DNA of 9,145 nucleotides from Candidatus Tayloriibacteriota bacterium (GCA_029288475.1 JARIHA010000093.1:1-9145); one strand, 5' to 3'; positions 1-6,721 are shown, numbered from the stretch's first letter. Notes: generated by a model from the letters alone, not told the origin. Program-made: numbers and translations.

Positions 1-2431
1 GGCTTGAAGAATCAGTTGAGATTGTCAATGATCCTGAACCTACTGTCATAACTGGACCAGTGTTGCTTCCTGGAACTGATGCTGTAACTGAGTTTGAAGA
101 AGTTACTCCAGTAACTGTTGGAGGCGTTGTTGAAACACCCCACTGATAGGTACCTGAAGCGCTTCCTGAAACGTTACACTGAAGTGCCAATGTAAGAACT
201 GTTCCCTTTGGAACTGTCAAAGCATTGTCAAATGTGAATGTCTGGTCGCCAGTAACTGTTGGATTGATAACATTCGTTGTATTCAACGCTGTTGTACCAT
301 TCCATACCTGACAGTTTGTAAGGTTAGTTACTGTTCCTGTACCAGTAAGATTCAACTTAAGCTGTGAAAGACGTACGTCCTCACCAGACTGAGTTGCATC
401 GAGCTGGAAGTTTGCGAAGACCTTTGAACCACCAGCTACGATATTCTGGCTAGTAGGACTTGTTGAAACGTTTACTGCCAATGAAGCTGACTTAACTGTC
501 ATTGGGTTCATCGTAAAGTTACTGTTAGTAAGTGCAATTGTGTTTCCTGAGATCTGACCTGTGATGTTGTTCCAATCAGATGAAGAAGGGTTTGTACTTG
601 CTGTGATAACCGCACCGTTTGCAGCTGATGAAGGAATTGTTCCCTTCAATGTGTAAGTTCGAGGACCAACTGGGAACGTAACAGTGTTTGAGAATGTTAC
701 TTTTTGTGTTCCTGCTGATGCGCTATCTACTACTGCATCGAATGGACCTGCTACGACTGCACCGTTTTGATCAACCAAACTGATGTTTGTAAGAAGACCA
801 TTTAGATTAGCTGTTGTTGTAGCGAAGTGGTAAACCATTGACTGAACTGAAATTGGCTCTCCCTTGAGGTTGATGTCAAATCCTCCCAAAGGCTGATTTG
901 GCACGTTAACCGCAACGTTCTGAGCTGGAACTGAAGCTGACTTTGAAATCGTCGTTACTGTACCTGCATTAACAGTGATAACTGCACCCTTGAAGAAAGG
1001 AGTACCGGTTGTGTAACCAGAGATACCGCTTCCGATCAAAGTAGCTACTGCTGTCGTGCTTGAAGGTGTTGGAACGATTCCGTATCCGAAGGTTACTCCA
1101 GAAAGGTAGATGTCAGTGTTCTTGTAAAGATCAAACTCAACTGTTCGTCCAGCTGCGCCTGTTCCTACAATGTCTCCCTGAACATATACATCCTTTGAGA
1201 ATCCCTTATCGATAAGAATTCCTGTTCCGAAGTTTGATGTGAAGTACTTACCGTCAGCTGAAACTGTTGTTGGGTATGCAACTCCGTCAACGTAAGTTAC
1301 TACGTTAGCCAAATCGCTTGATCCTGCTGAACCTGTCTGGTTCCATCGGATTGACCACAACTTAACTTGTTCTGCTGAACCAGCCTGTACTCGAACGCCT
1401 GCAAATCGATATCCAGTTGTTCCAATGTTCTGACTTGTGTTTGAACTTGGATCAAATGAAGATGATTGCATTGTCGCTGTTCCCAACAACAATGAACCGT
1501 TGATTGTTTGCATTGCGCCTGTGATTCCGTTTGATGGAACACCCACTACAGTAGCTCCAGTTGTATTTACGCCTATTACTGTGAGTCCGATAACTTCACC
1601 TGCGTAGTTAGCTAGAGTTGCCTGTGTTTGCATGTTTCCAGCAACTGTTACAGTCACTGATGTACCTGCCTTAACTGTAAATGTATCACCTACTGTTGTC
1701 TGATGATTTGAGTTCAAAGTCTTAGCAATACCAATTTGGTTGCCGTTTGAATCCAAGAGGACGATTCCAGAAAATACTGCATCGTCTCCTAGACCTGTCT
1801 TTTGAACCTGAACACCTGTAACTGTTACATCAGATGCTCCTGCTGTAAGAGTAAGGTTTGTGAATGGTACTCGTGCCGCTCCTCCTGGTGCCAAAGAGTT
1901 GATTGGCTGTGCTGTTGAGCTGACAGTCAATGTTCCTGCTGCTGTTGGAGTTGGAGTTGGGTTAGGAGTTGGATTTGGGTTTGAACCAACTGGTGTACTC
2001 ATGGCATTCAACACACCTCGTGTGATAGGGCCAACGAATCCTGAAGTTGGGACAATTCCATGAAGTGTCTGGAAAGCAACAACTGCTGCCTTTGTCTTTG
2101 CACCGAAGTACATTGACTCCATTCCTGGTGAACCTGCTCCTGAAACTGAGACCTGAGTCGCAGCGTTCATGTTGAGCACTTTCTGGAGGTTCATAACATC
2201 TTGTGATGTCATACCTACCTGAAGGTTCGTATTGAACTGATATGAAGATGTCATTGATGTGCCTGATTGAGCCATCAATGCTGCAAGCTGAGCTTGCAAT
2301 GCCGCGATCTGCGCTGCGTTAGAAGTTTGAGCTTGTGCTGGAGTAACTACTCCACCGAAAACAAAACTCAATGCTACTGCTGCTCCGAGCAAACCTGCGA
2401 CAATTTTACTTGCCTTAGATTTTATTGTCAT
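1..2431 (-). CDS. Secreted cell-surface protein with peptidoglycan-binding domain and Ig-like repeats (C-terminus off window)
   Basis: The minus-strand frame from the ATG at 2429-2431 is open to the window edge, giving 810 codons with no stop; the C-terminus is missing. Residues 1-34 form a signal peptide (KSK basic start, hydrophobic core about 10-29, AQA cleavage site). Residues 37-56 are Ala/Gln/Leu-rich and probably helical. Residues about 66-144 match a PG_binding_1 fold (the pattern LQVGMTSQDVMNLQKVLN, then YFGAKTKAAVVAFQ, then GFVGPITRGVLNAM). A Pro-Asn-Thr linker follows at about 147-163. The rest is Thr/Val/Gly/Asn-rich beta-sandwich sequence, including a block starting SADGKYFTSNFGTGILIDKG at residue 391 that I recognise from Parcubacteria surface proteins. 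From about residue 495 an Ig-like unit of roughly 150-160 residues repeats, with starts near 495, 645 and 805. The family probably forms or decorates the cell surface; S-layer-like or adhesive roles are inference. Codons are strongly biased to GTT, ACT, ACA, GCA and GGA, which suggests high expression. No Shine-Dalgarno is seen. Confidence 0.9.
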   Translation of the reverse strand, partial: MTIKSKASKIVAGLLGAAVALSFVFGGVVTPAQAQTSNAAQIAALQAQLAALMAQSGTSMTSSYQFNTNLQVGMTSQDVMNLQKVLNMNAATQVSVSGAGSPGMESMYFGAKTKAAVVAFQTLHGIVPTSGFVGPITRGVLNAMSTPVGSNPNPTPNPTPTPTAAGTLTVSSTAQPINSLAPGGAARVPFTNLTLTAGASDVTVTGVQVQKTGLGDDAVFSGIVLLDSNGNQIGIAKTLNSNHQTTVGDTFTVKAGTSVTVTVAGNMQTQATLANYAGEVIGLTVIGVNTTGATVVGVPSNGITGAMQTINGSLLLGTATMQSSSFDPSSNTSQNIGTTGYRFAGVRVQAGSAEQVKLWSIRWNQTGSAGSSDLANVVTYVDGVAYPTTVSADGKYFTSNFGTGILIDKGFSKDVYVQGDIVGTGAAGRTVEFDLYKNTDIYLSGVTFGYGIVPTPSSTTAVATLIGSGISGYTTGTPFFKGAVITVNAGTVTTISKSASVPAQNVAVNVPNQPLGGFDINLKGEPISVQSMVYHFATTTANLNGLLTNISLVDQNGAVVAGPFDAVVDSASAGTQKVTFSNTVTFPVGPRTYTLKGTIPSSAANGAVITASTNPSSSDWNNITGQISGNTIALTNSNFTMNPMTVKSASLAVNVSTSPTSQNIVAGGSKVFANFQLDATQSGEDVRLSQLKLNLTGTGTVTNLTNCQVWNGTTALNTTNVINPTVTGDQTFTFDNALTVPKGTVLTLALQCNVSGSASGTYQWGVSTTPPTVTGVTSSNSVTASVPGSNTGPVMTVGSGSLTISTDSSS

Positions 2432-2443
2432 AATAACTTTTTT

Positions 2444-2506
2444 AATCGTAAATTATTTTCGCTTATTAATAATTATGAATTTGCGAAAATAATTTATATA
2501 ACGATT
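2444..2506 (-). repeat. Two-part inverted repeat just upstream of the surface protein start (5' leader hairpin)
   Basis: AAATTATTTTCGC (2450-2462) is matched perfectly by GCGAAAATAATTT (2483-2495), a 13-bp stem with a 20-nt loop. An outer 6-bp stem, AATCGT (2444-2449) with ACGATT (2501-2506), encloses it, with a 5-nt bulge (2496-2500). The loop itself contains the palindrome TTATTAATAA (2463-2472). The structure ends 12 nt before the ATG of the surface protein gene, so in its mRNA it would sit in the 5' untranslated region. It could stabilise the transcript, control ribosome access, or act as a DNA operator; the sequence does not decide between these. Confidence 0.7.
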
Positions 2507-2556
2507 GCATTCATTTCGACTAAAAATGAACACGTTCGTCTCTAAAACCGCTTTTG

Positions 2557-2600
2557 AATTAAACCTCTCTACTTTATCTTAAAGTAGTCTCAGTTTAATT
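2557..2600. repeat. Interrupted inverted repeat in surface protein gene leader
   Basis: AATTAAAC (2557-2564) pairs with GTTTAATT (2593-2600), and inside it CTACTTT (2569-2575) pairs with AAAGTAG (2581-2587) around a 5-nt loop. The two stems are separated by a 4/5-nt internal loop. No T-tract follows on either strand, so it is not a typical terminator. It lies about 126 nt upstream of the surface protein start on the minus strand and may belong to the same structured leader. Confidence 0.55.
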
Positions 2601-2835
2601 TTCTTTATACTAACTTCACTCAGACTCATATGGTATCGACACAAGCCTAAATGAATTAGTTGGTATGGATAGTCCGCGTTTCTTTCGTTGATCTAACAAA
2701 AAGGAAAAAGGAATTTCGGAAGACTATATCTATCTGTCGCCTATAAAATTTTCAACGTTCTTATTCGGTCTTCAGTACGCTCCTGAAGTTTCTGAAATAG
2801 ATAATTTTAAAGAAAAATATTCATTTAAAACTATC

Positions 2836-2857
2836 AAGAGATAGTATAATATCTCTT
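2836..2857. promoter_or_regulatory. 8-bp inverted repeat containing a perfect TATAAT
   Basis: AAGAGATA (2836-2843) and TATCTCTT (2850-2857) flank a 6-nt spacer, and TATAAT occupies 2845-2850 on the plus strand. On the minus strand the same stretch offers TATACT. No good -35 hexamer is found 16-18 bp upstream on either strand, so promoter function is only a possibility. If active on the plus strand it would transcribe the folded block at 2880-2978; no gene follows in that direction before the antisense of the regulator-like gene. Confidence 0.3.
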
Positions 2858-2871
2858 ACTCAAAAAATCCA

Positions 2872-2880
2872 TGTGGATAA
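2872..2880 (-). other. Perfect DnaA-box 9-mer (TTATCCACA)
   Basis: The plus strand reads TGTGGATAA, the reverse complement of the E. coli high-affinity DnaA box. A weaker relative, TTATCCATC, lies at 2939-2947 on the plus strand. Only one perfect box is present and neither dnaA nor dnaN is visible, so this may be coincidence or a titration/regulatory site rather than an origin. Confidence 0.35.
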
Positions 2881-2978
2881 CTTATTAGCCCATAATTTAA
2901 GGTTTTAAAAGCCTCAAATTATGGGGAAAAACTACAAATTATCCATCCCCCCTATTTTACACGCTAGAGCTAATAAGT
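2880..2978. repeat. Nested inverted repeats (possible structured RNA)
   Basis: An outer 10-bp repeat, ACTTATTAGC (2880-2889) with GCTAATAAGT (2969-2978), encloses an inner 9-bp repeat, CCATAATTT (2890-2898) with AAATTATGG (2916-2924). The inner stem continues after one mismatch with AGG/CCT. The octamer CAAATTAT is repeated directly at 2915-2922 and 2935-2942. Neither arm is followed by a T-run, so it is not a canonical terminator. The nesting is what one would expect of a folded RNA, but no known family is recognised. Confidence 0.5.
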
Positions 2979-3078
2979 CAATCAAATACAGGTGATTACT
3001 GCTGAATGCACGATTTTTCTAAATGGTAAAAAATAAGCCTAAAAGACACCCTAAATTTAACCTTAAAAGAACGGTGGG

Positions 3079-3876
3079 CTACACCCTGCTGTACCGGCTC
3101 CATCGACGTTCACCTTCCTTCTTTAAGACACCCTCTTTTACCATACTCAGAAGCTGTCGTTGAATTGTCTTTTCACTGCAGTCGGTTATAAGCCCGATAA
3201 GCTCATTCACGCCTATATTTTGTGATTTTGTTAAAATATCAAGAATAATTTTTCTCCTCTCTTCACCCTTGTCCTTGACTAAATCAGCTGAAATTTTCTG
3301 AGATTTTTTTTGTGTCACTGCACCAGCCGGTAACCTTGTTTTAAAGGACATATCTTCATGTCTTTTATAATGTCCTTTATGAGCATCGCCCACACTCGGG
3401 AGACTTCCTACCAATGATGAATTATTATTTGAAGCAATTGAATTCTCAGAAGAAGGAGTGTCAAAAAATTCGTCCGACAGGATGAGTGATTGAGCAACAC
3501 CTTCACCCTCAACCTGCTCCTCTATCAAGACAAAAAGTGACGTTACCTCCCTTTTCATAATAGTCGCATTCATTTCGGAAACAATGTGAGACTGGTGAGC
3601 GATATCAAAAAGAGAAAGGATCTCGCTTATTAAGCCTAAAACTTTCCCACTCTGTTTCCTGTCTGAAAGCTGGAAATGGTAGAGGGTTAATATGTCCGAT
3701 AGAAGGTCCAGACTCCTTTTCCTCAAGTGCCACTTTATAGTGTCCTCGTCCTTTATATGATTAGTGACCAAATGCACCGCAGTGACTATTTTTTCTGTCT
3801 TTTTATAAAGAAAAAGGAAATAAGCATTATCATCAAAAACAGAGTGCATAGGATTCTTATTATTTTTTTTGTCCAT
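3079..3876 (-). CDS. Putative DNA-binding protein: helical N-terminal domain plus C-terminal winged helix
   Basis: This 265-residue protein starts at the ATG at 3874-3876 and ends in TAG at 3079-3081. Residues about 15-125 read as amphipathic helices (several Leu/Ile/Val heptads, few Gly/Pro) and could form a helical bundle. Residues about 130-200 are a Ser/Asn-rich linker, probably disordered. Residues 203-265 look like a DeoR/MarR-type winged helix: a helix starting EERRKIILDILTKS, then NELIGLI, then a recognition helix (about 234-249, SEKTIQRQLLSMVKEG), then a wing ending in RRWSRYSRV. I recall similar C-termini in unnamed Parcubacteria proteins but know no defined function. It is divergent from ftsK and upstream of the surface protein gene. 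Repeated TGTC(C/T)TTTA boxes in its leader and coding sequence make autoregulation plausible. No clear Shine-Dalgarno is present, though TAAAAAGACA lies just before the ATG. Confidence 0.85.
   Translation of the reverse strand: MDKKNNKNPMHSVFDDNAYFLFLYKKTEKIVTAVHLVTNHIKDEDTIKWHLRKRSLDLLSDILTLYHFQLSDRKQSGKVLGLISEILSLFDIAHQSHIVSEMNATIMKREVTSLFVLIEEQVEGEGVAQSLILSDEFFDTPSSENSIASNNNSSLVGSLPSVGDAHKGHYKRHEDMSFKTRLPAGAVTQKKSQKISADLVKDKGEERRKIILDILTKSQNIGVNELIGLITDCSEKTIQRQLLSMVKEGVLKKEGERRWSRYSRV
3342..3379. repeat. Three TGTC(C/T)TTTA boxes inside the regulator-like coding sequence
   Basis: TAAAGGACA (3342-3350) is the reverse orientation of the motif; TGTCTTTTA (3359-3367) and TGTCCTTTA (3371-3379) are forward, 12 bp apart. 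The first two form a 10-bp inverted repeat (3342-3351 with 3358-3367, one mismatch, 6-bp spacer). They encode part of the low-complexity linker (HKGHYKRHEDMSFK), so protein constraint there is probably weak. Confidence 0.55.
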
Positions 3877-3880
3877 GAAA

Positions 3881-3950
3881 TGTCTTTTTACCTGACTTAT
3901 AAAAATATATGCTGTCCTTTATAATTCTTAGCGAGAAAAACTGTCTTTTA
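3881..3950 (-). promoter_or_regulatory. TGTC(C/T)TTTA boxes in the leader of the regulator-like gene
   Basis: Exact boxes lie at 3913-3921 (TGTCCTTTA) and 3942-3950 (TGTCTTTTA); a variant with one extra T lies at 3881-3890. Start-to-start spacings are 32 and 29 bp, close to three helical turns. They fall between the predicted promoter and the start codon of the minus-strand gene. They may be operators. Read on the mRNA they become TAAAGGACA and TAAAAGACA, which resemble Shine-Dalgarno sequences. Confidence 0.45.
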
Positions 3951-3963
3951 CTAAATAATATTG

Positions 3964-3997
3964 TGTCCATTATATATGGGACAAATGCAAAGCGCAA
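3964..3997 (-). promoter_or_regulatory. Predicted promoter of the regulator-like gene, with an inverted repeat over the -10
   Basis: On the minus strand the -10 reads TATAAT (plus 3969-3974) and the -35 TTGCGC (plus 3992-3997), with a 17-bp spacer. The -10 match is perfect; the -35 matches only at TTG. The arms TGTCC (3964-3968) and GGACA (3979-3983) flank the -10, so a protein bound there would block RNA polymerase. Transcription would begin near 3962, giving a leader of roughly 85 nt. Confidence 0.45.
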
Positions 3998-4041
3998 GAA
4001 AAAAACGCCTGATTTTATGGCTTTATTCATCCGTGTTATCA

Positions 4042-4069
4042 TTAGCATGTTTACTACTTCATTTATATT
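4042..4069 (+). promoter_or_regulatory. Predicted promoter of the ftsK operon, possibly leaderless
   Basis: TTAGCA (4042-4047, 4 of 6 matches to TTGACA) and TATATT (4064-4069, 5 of 6 to TATAAT) are separated by 16 bp. The expected start of transcription, about 7 nt after the -10, falls on the A of the ftsK ATG (4076). No Shine-Dalgarno precedes the ATG, which fits a leaderless mRNA. Confidence 0.4.
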
Positions 4070-4075
4070 TCAATA

Positions 4076-6343
4076 ATGGCCAGAAAAAAAGAAAGTGAGA
4101 AGAAAGGAAAGGAAACGAAGCGTTTATTCGAACACACCAAACAAGAAACACTCCAGGGCGTCTTCTCTGTTATCTTCTTTGTAGTCGGTATATTTTTTGT
4201 TCTCGCCTCATTCGGAAAAGCAGGCATTGTCGGAGAAAAACTATATTATTTTTTTAAGCTACTTTTTGGCGTGGGCTATTTTCTTCTTCCTCTTTTCTTC
4301 TTCATCCTCTGTCTTTCTTTCATCCTTAATATCAAACAACACTTCACTACAGGAAAAATCATTAGTGCCCTGGTGGGACTTCTTTCTGGTCTCGGAATTG
4401 TCGACCTTATTCTCAAAGATCAGGGTGGTGTAGGAGGTGGCACTATTGGACATCTCATCTCATTTCCACTGCTTAAATTATTCGCCTTCCCGGTAAGTTT
4501 AGTGATCCTTTTTGGTGTTCTTATTATCTCATTACTTCTTACCTTTGATGTACGAATTGATTCTCTGATTCTTACACTATGGAGAGCTATTTTTTCACGA
4601 AAAGAAAAAGAGGAGATGAATGAAGAACCTGAAGAGGAAGAAGAGTTCGAGGAAGAAAAAGAGATCGTCATCCCAGCTGAACTTCTACGAGATGACCCAC
4701 CTGCTGACGAAGAAAAAGAAAACGAAAAAAAGATAGAAAAGGACGATACAAAGAAAGCGGCAAAATTGAAACCATTGAAAGAAAGTGACCAGGTGATCGA
4801 AGAATTCATCCCTCAGCCAAAGCCGCTTTTTAGAAGAAATGAAAACTATATCCCCCTTCCTCTTTCCCTACTCGAACTTGATAAAGGAAAGCCCGGTGTC
4901 GGCGATATCAAAGCCAATGCAAATATTATAAAAAGAACCCTTCAGAATTTCGGCATCAATGTAGAAATGGACGAGGTCACTATCGGCCCATCCGTAACTC
5001 GTTATGCTCTGAAACCAGCTGAAGGAGTAAAGCTCGCCCGCATTGTAGCTCTCCAGAACGACCTCTCTCTTGCACTAGCTGCCCACCCAATTCGAATCGA
5101 AGCTCCAATTCCTGGAAAATCTCTCGTAGGAATTGAAATTCCAAACAATACCAAGACCACCGTCGGACTCGGTACCCTTCTCGCTTCTCCTGAATACCAG
5201 CAATCAGAGAAACCCCTCTATATCGCTCTTGGAAAAGCAATCTCAGGAAAATCTATATTCGCCAATGTTGCAAAAATGCCACACCTTCTTATCGCGGGCG
5301 CTACTGGCTCTGGTAAGTCAGTTACCATCCACTCACTCATCACCTCTCTCCTTTATAGAAACTCTCCTCAAAACCTCAAATTCATTATGATCGACCCGAA
5401 GCGAGTTGAACTTACGCTCTACAATAAGATTCCCCACCGTCTCACTCCTGTTATCACAGAAGCAAAGAAAGCGATCCTTTCACTTAAGTGGGCAGCAAAA
5501 GAAATGGACCGACGCTATGACATTCTGGAAAGTGTTTCCGTACGAGACATTGATTCATACCATAAGACTGTTTTGGAACCAGCCTTGAAGAAGATAGAGG
5601 GCAAAAAAGATGATGAATTGGAGCCAGGAACCAAAATTCCTGACCCAATGCCCTATATCGTTATCGTCATCGACGAATTGGCAGATATTATGCAGACCTA
5701 TCCTCGAGAACTTGAATCGGCTATCGTTCGACTGGCACAAATGAGTCGTGCAGTTGGTATTCATCTTATGCTTTCGACACAAAGACCATCAGTGAACGTT
5801 ATCACCGGTCTCATCAAGGCTAATATTCCATCAAGAATTGCCCTCCAAGTAGCTTCTCAAATTGATTCTCGTACAATTCTCGATACTTCCGGTGCAGAAA
5901 AACTGCTCGGTGCCGGAGACATGCTCTATCTCGGTGGAGAAATGTCAAAACCCCTTCGTATTCAGTGTCCATATGTGTCTGAGAACGAACTAAAGAAAGT
6001 GGTAAAATTCCTCACTGAAAATTATGAAGGAGAAATGCCGAGCGATATCACCCTTTCGGCAGACAAGGAAAAAAACTCTATCTTTGAAGCAAGCCTCGAC
6101 AATGACTCGCTTGAAGATGATGATGAACTTTACGAAGAAGCTAGAGAAATCATTGTGGAAGCAGGCAAAGCATCCACCTCTTATATTCAAAGAAAACTCC
6201 GCGTAGGATACGCGCGAGCCGCTCGATTGATGGATATTCTTGAAGAACGAGGAGTGATCGGCCCTGCGGATGGATCAAAACCTCGCTCAGTGATAGGACA
6301 AGAGATGCAGGAAGCTCAAGATGCACCACCCGGAGAGATATAA
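4076..6343 (+). CDS. ftsK: DNA translocase FtsK/SpoIIIE family
   Basis: This 755-residue septal DNA pump moves chromosome ends through the closing division site by ATP hydrolysis. Four hydrophobic segments (about 27-46, 57-85, 94-113 and 131-157) anchor the N-terminus. A charged, Glu/Lys-rich linker follows (about 175-245), much shorter than in E. coli and typical of the SpoIIIE-size class. The alpha domain begins near residue 262. The RecA-like motor has Walker A GATGSGKS (408-415), Walker B VIVIDE with D533 and E534, and the conserved LSTQRPSVNVITG stretch (about 566-578). Residues about 683-745 are the winged-helix gamma domain that reads DNA polarity (YARAARLMDILEERGVIGP). It starts a plus-strand run with the small membrane gene 24 bp downstream, then recA. 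The ATG at 4076 gives a normal basic N-terminus and is preceded by a promoter-like sequence but no Shine-Dalgarno. Confidence 0.97.
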   Translation: MARKKESEKKGKETKRLFEHTKQETLQGVFSVIFFVVGIFFVLASFGKAGIVGEKLYYFFKLLFGVGYFLLPLFFFILCLSFILNIKQHFTTGKIISALVGLLSGLGIVDLILKDQGGVGGGTIGHLISFPLLKLFAFPVSLVILFGVLIISLLLTFDVRIDSLILTLWRAIFSRKEKEEMNEEPEEEEEFEEEKEIVIPAELLRDDPPADEEKENEKKIEKDDTKKAAKLKPLKESDQVIEEFIPQPKPLFRRNENYIPLPLSLLELDKGKPGVGDIKANANIIKRTLQNFGINVEMDEVTIGPSVTRYALKPAEGVKLARIVALQNDLSLALAAHPIRIEAPIPGKSLVGIEIPNNTKTTVGLGTLLASPEYQQSEKPLYIALGKAISGKSIFANVAKMPHLLIAGATGSGKSVTIHSLITSLLYRNSPQNLKFIMIDPKRVELTLYNKIPHRLTPVITEAKKAILSLKWAAKEMDRRYDILESVSVRDIDSYHKTVLEPALKKIEGKKDDELEPGTKIPDPMPYIVIVIDELADIMQTYPRELESAIVRLAQMSRAVGIHLMLSTQRPSVNVITGLIKANIPSRIALQVASQIDSRTILDTSGAEKLLGAGDMLYLGGEMSKPLRIQCPYVSENELKKVVKFLTENYEGEMPSDITLSADKEKNSIFEASLDNDSLEDDDELYEEAREIIVEAGKASTSYIQRKLRVGYARAARLMDILEERGVIGPADGSKPRSVIGQEMQEAQDAPPGEI

Positions 6344-6367
6344 TTCTAAAATTTATTTAGTACTGAA

Positions 6368-6721
6368 ATGAAGAAAAGCATACGATTCTGGATTCGAACA
6401 GCCGCACTAGTGATACTTTTTGGTATTATTGCCGGATACACCTATTATCGTACTCGTGACCTTATCAACGGCCCCATCATTACCCTATCTTCTCCTCAAA
6501 ACGCCTCTACCGTTCATAATTCTGAGCTCACCGTATCAGGCACTGTCAAGAATGCCGTTGACGTAAGTCTTGACGATCGAAAGATATTTCTCGATGAAGA
6601 AGGCCGTTTCTCGGAAAAATTGCTCCTCGCCAATGGGTATACTATAATTAGCCTTAAAGCGCAGGATCGATTCAATCGTTCAGTTGAGAAAAAACTGGAA
6701 GTAGTATTTAACAGCATTTAA
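6368..6721 (+). CDS. Small membrane-anchored protein with Ig-like domain
   Basis: This is a 117-residue protein. A basic start (MKKSIRFWIR) is followed by one hydrophobic segment (about 10-28) with no clear cleavage site, so it is probably a single-pass membrane anchor with the rest outside. Residues about 36-115 are predicted to be a single beta-sandwich, with a pattern (ITLSSPQNASTV, then SELTVSGTVKNAVDVSLDD, then IFLDEEGRFSEKLLL, then KKLEVVF) like the glucodextranase B / Big-type Ig-like domains of cell-surface proteins. It sits 24 bp after ftsK, and its TAA is followed after only 12 bp by the recA ATG, so the three are very likely co-transcribed. The role is unknown; context suggests a division-site or envelope function linked to FtsK, which is inference. 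Confidence 0.85.
   Translation: MKKSIRFWIRTAALVILFGIIAGYTYYRTRDLINGPIITLSSPQNASTVHNSELTVSGTVKNAVDVSLDDRKIFLDEEGRFSEKLLLANGYTIISLKAQDRFNRSVEKKLEVVFNSI

Larger units (their letters stand above)
2432..3078. other. Gene-free AT-rich intergenic region with several inverted repeats
   Basis: This 647-bp stretch lies between two minus-strand genes, so it is the leader and promoter region of the surface protein gene and the 3' region of the regulator-like gene. No credible coding frame is present: the one longer plus frame (2267-2545) overlaps the signal-peptide end of the surface protein gene antisense and has a Cys/Ser-rich composition unlike a protein. I found no tRNA, rRNA, tmRNA, RNase P or SRP signature and recognise no known riboswitch class. 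It does hold inverted repeats at 2444-2506, 2557-2600, 2770-2788 (CTTCAG, 7-nt loop, CTGAAG), 2836-2857 and 2880-2978, a perfect DnaA-box 9-mer at 2872-2880, and one TGTC(C/T)TTTA box at 3040-3048. A noncoding RNA or a long structured leader is possible. Confidence 0.6.

Noticed and set aside
2267..2545. A 92-codon plus-strand frame over the surface protein start
   Set aside because: It is antisense to the signal peptide and crosses the leader hairpin; its Cys/Ser/Asn-rich composition looks non-coding.
2889..2926. Terminator of the regulator-like gene
   Set aside because: The stem is AT-rich and no T-tract follows on the minus strand.
2432..3078. Chromosomal origin of replication
   Set aside because: Only one perfect DnaA box is present, there is no iteron-like array, and dnaA and dnaN are not nearby.
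3860..4048. A 62-codon minus-strand frame overlapping the start of the regulator-like gene
   Set aside because: It lies over the predicted promoter and repeated boxes, has no family resemblance, and overlaps the real start in another frame.
4076..6343. dif or KOPS-like sites near ftsK
   Set aside because: No 28-bp dif-like sequence and no GGGNAGGG octamer was recognised.
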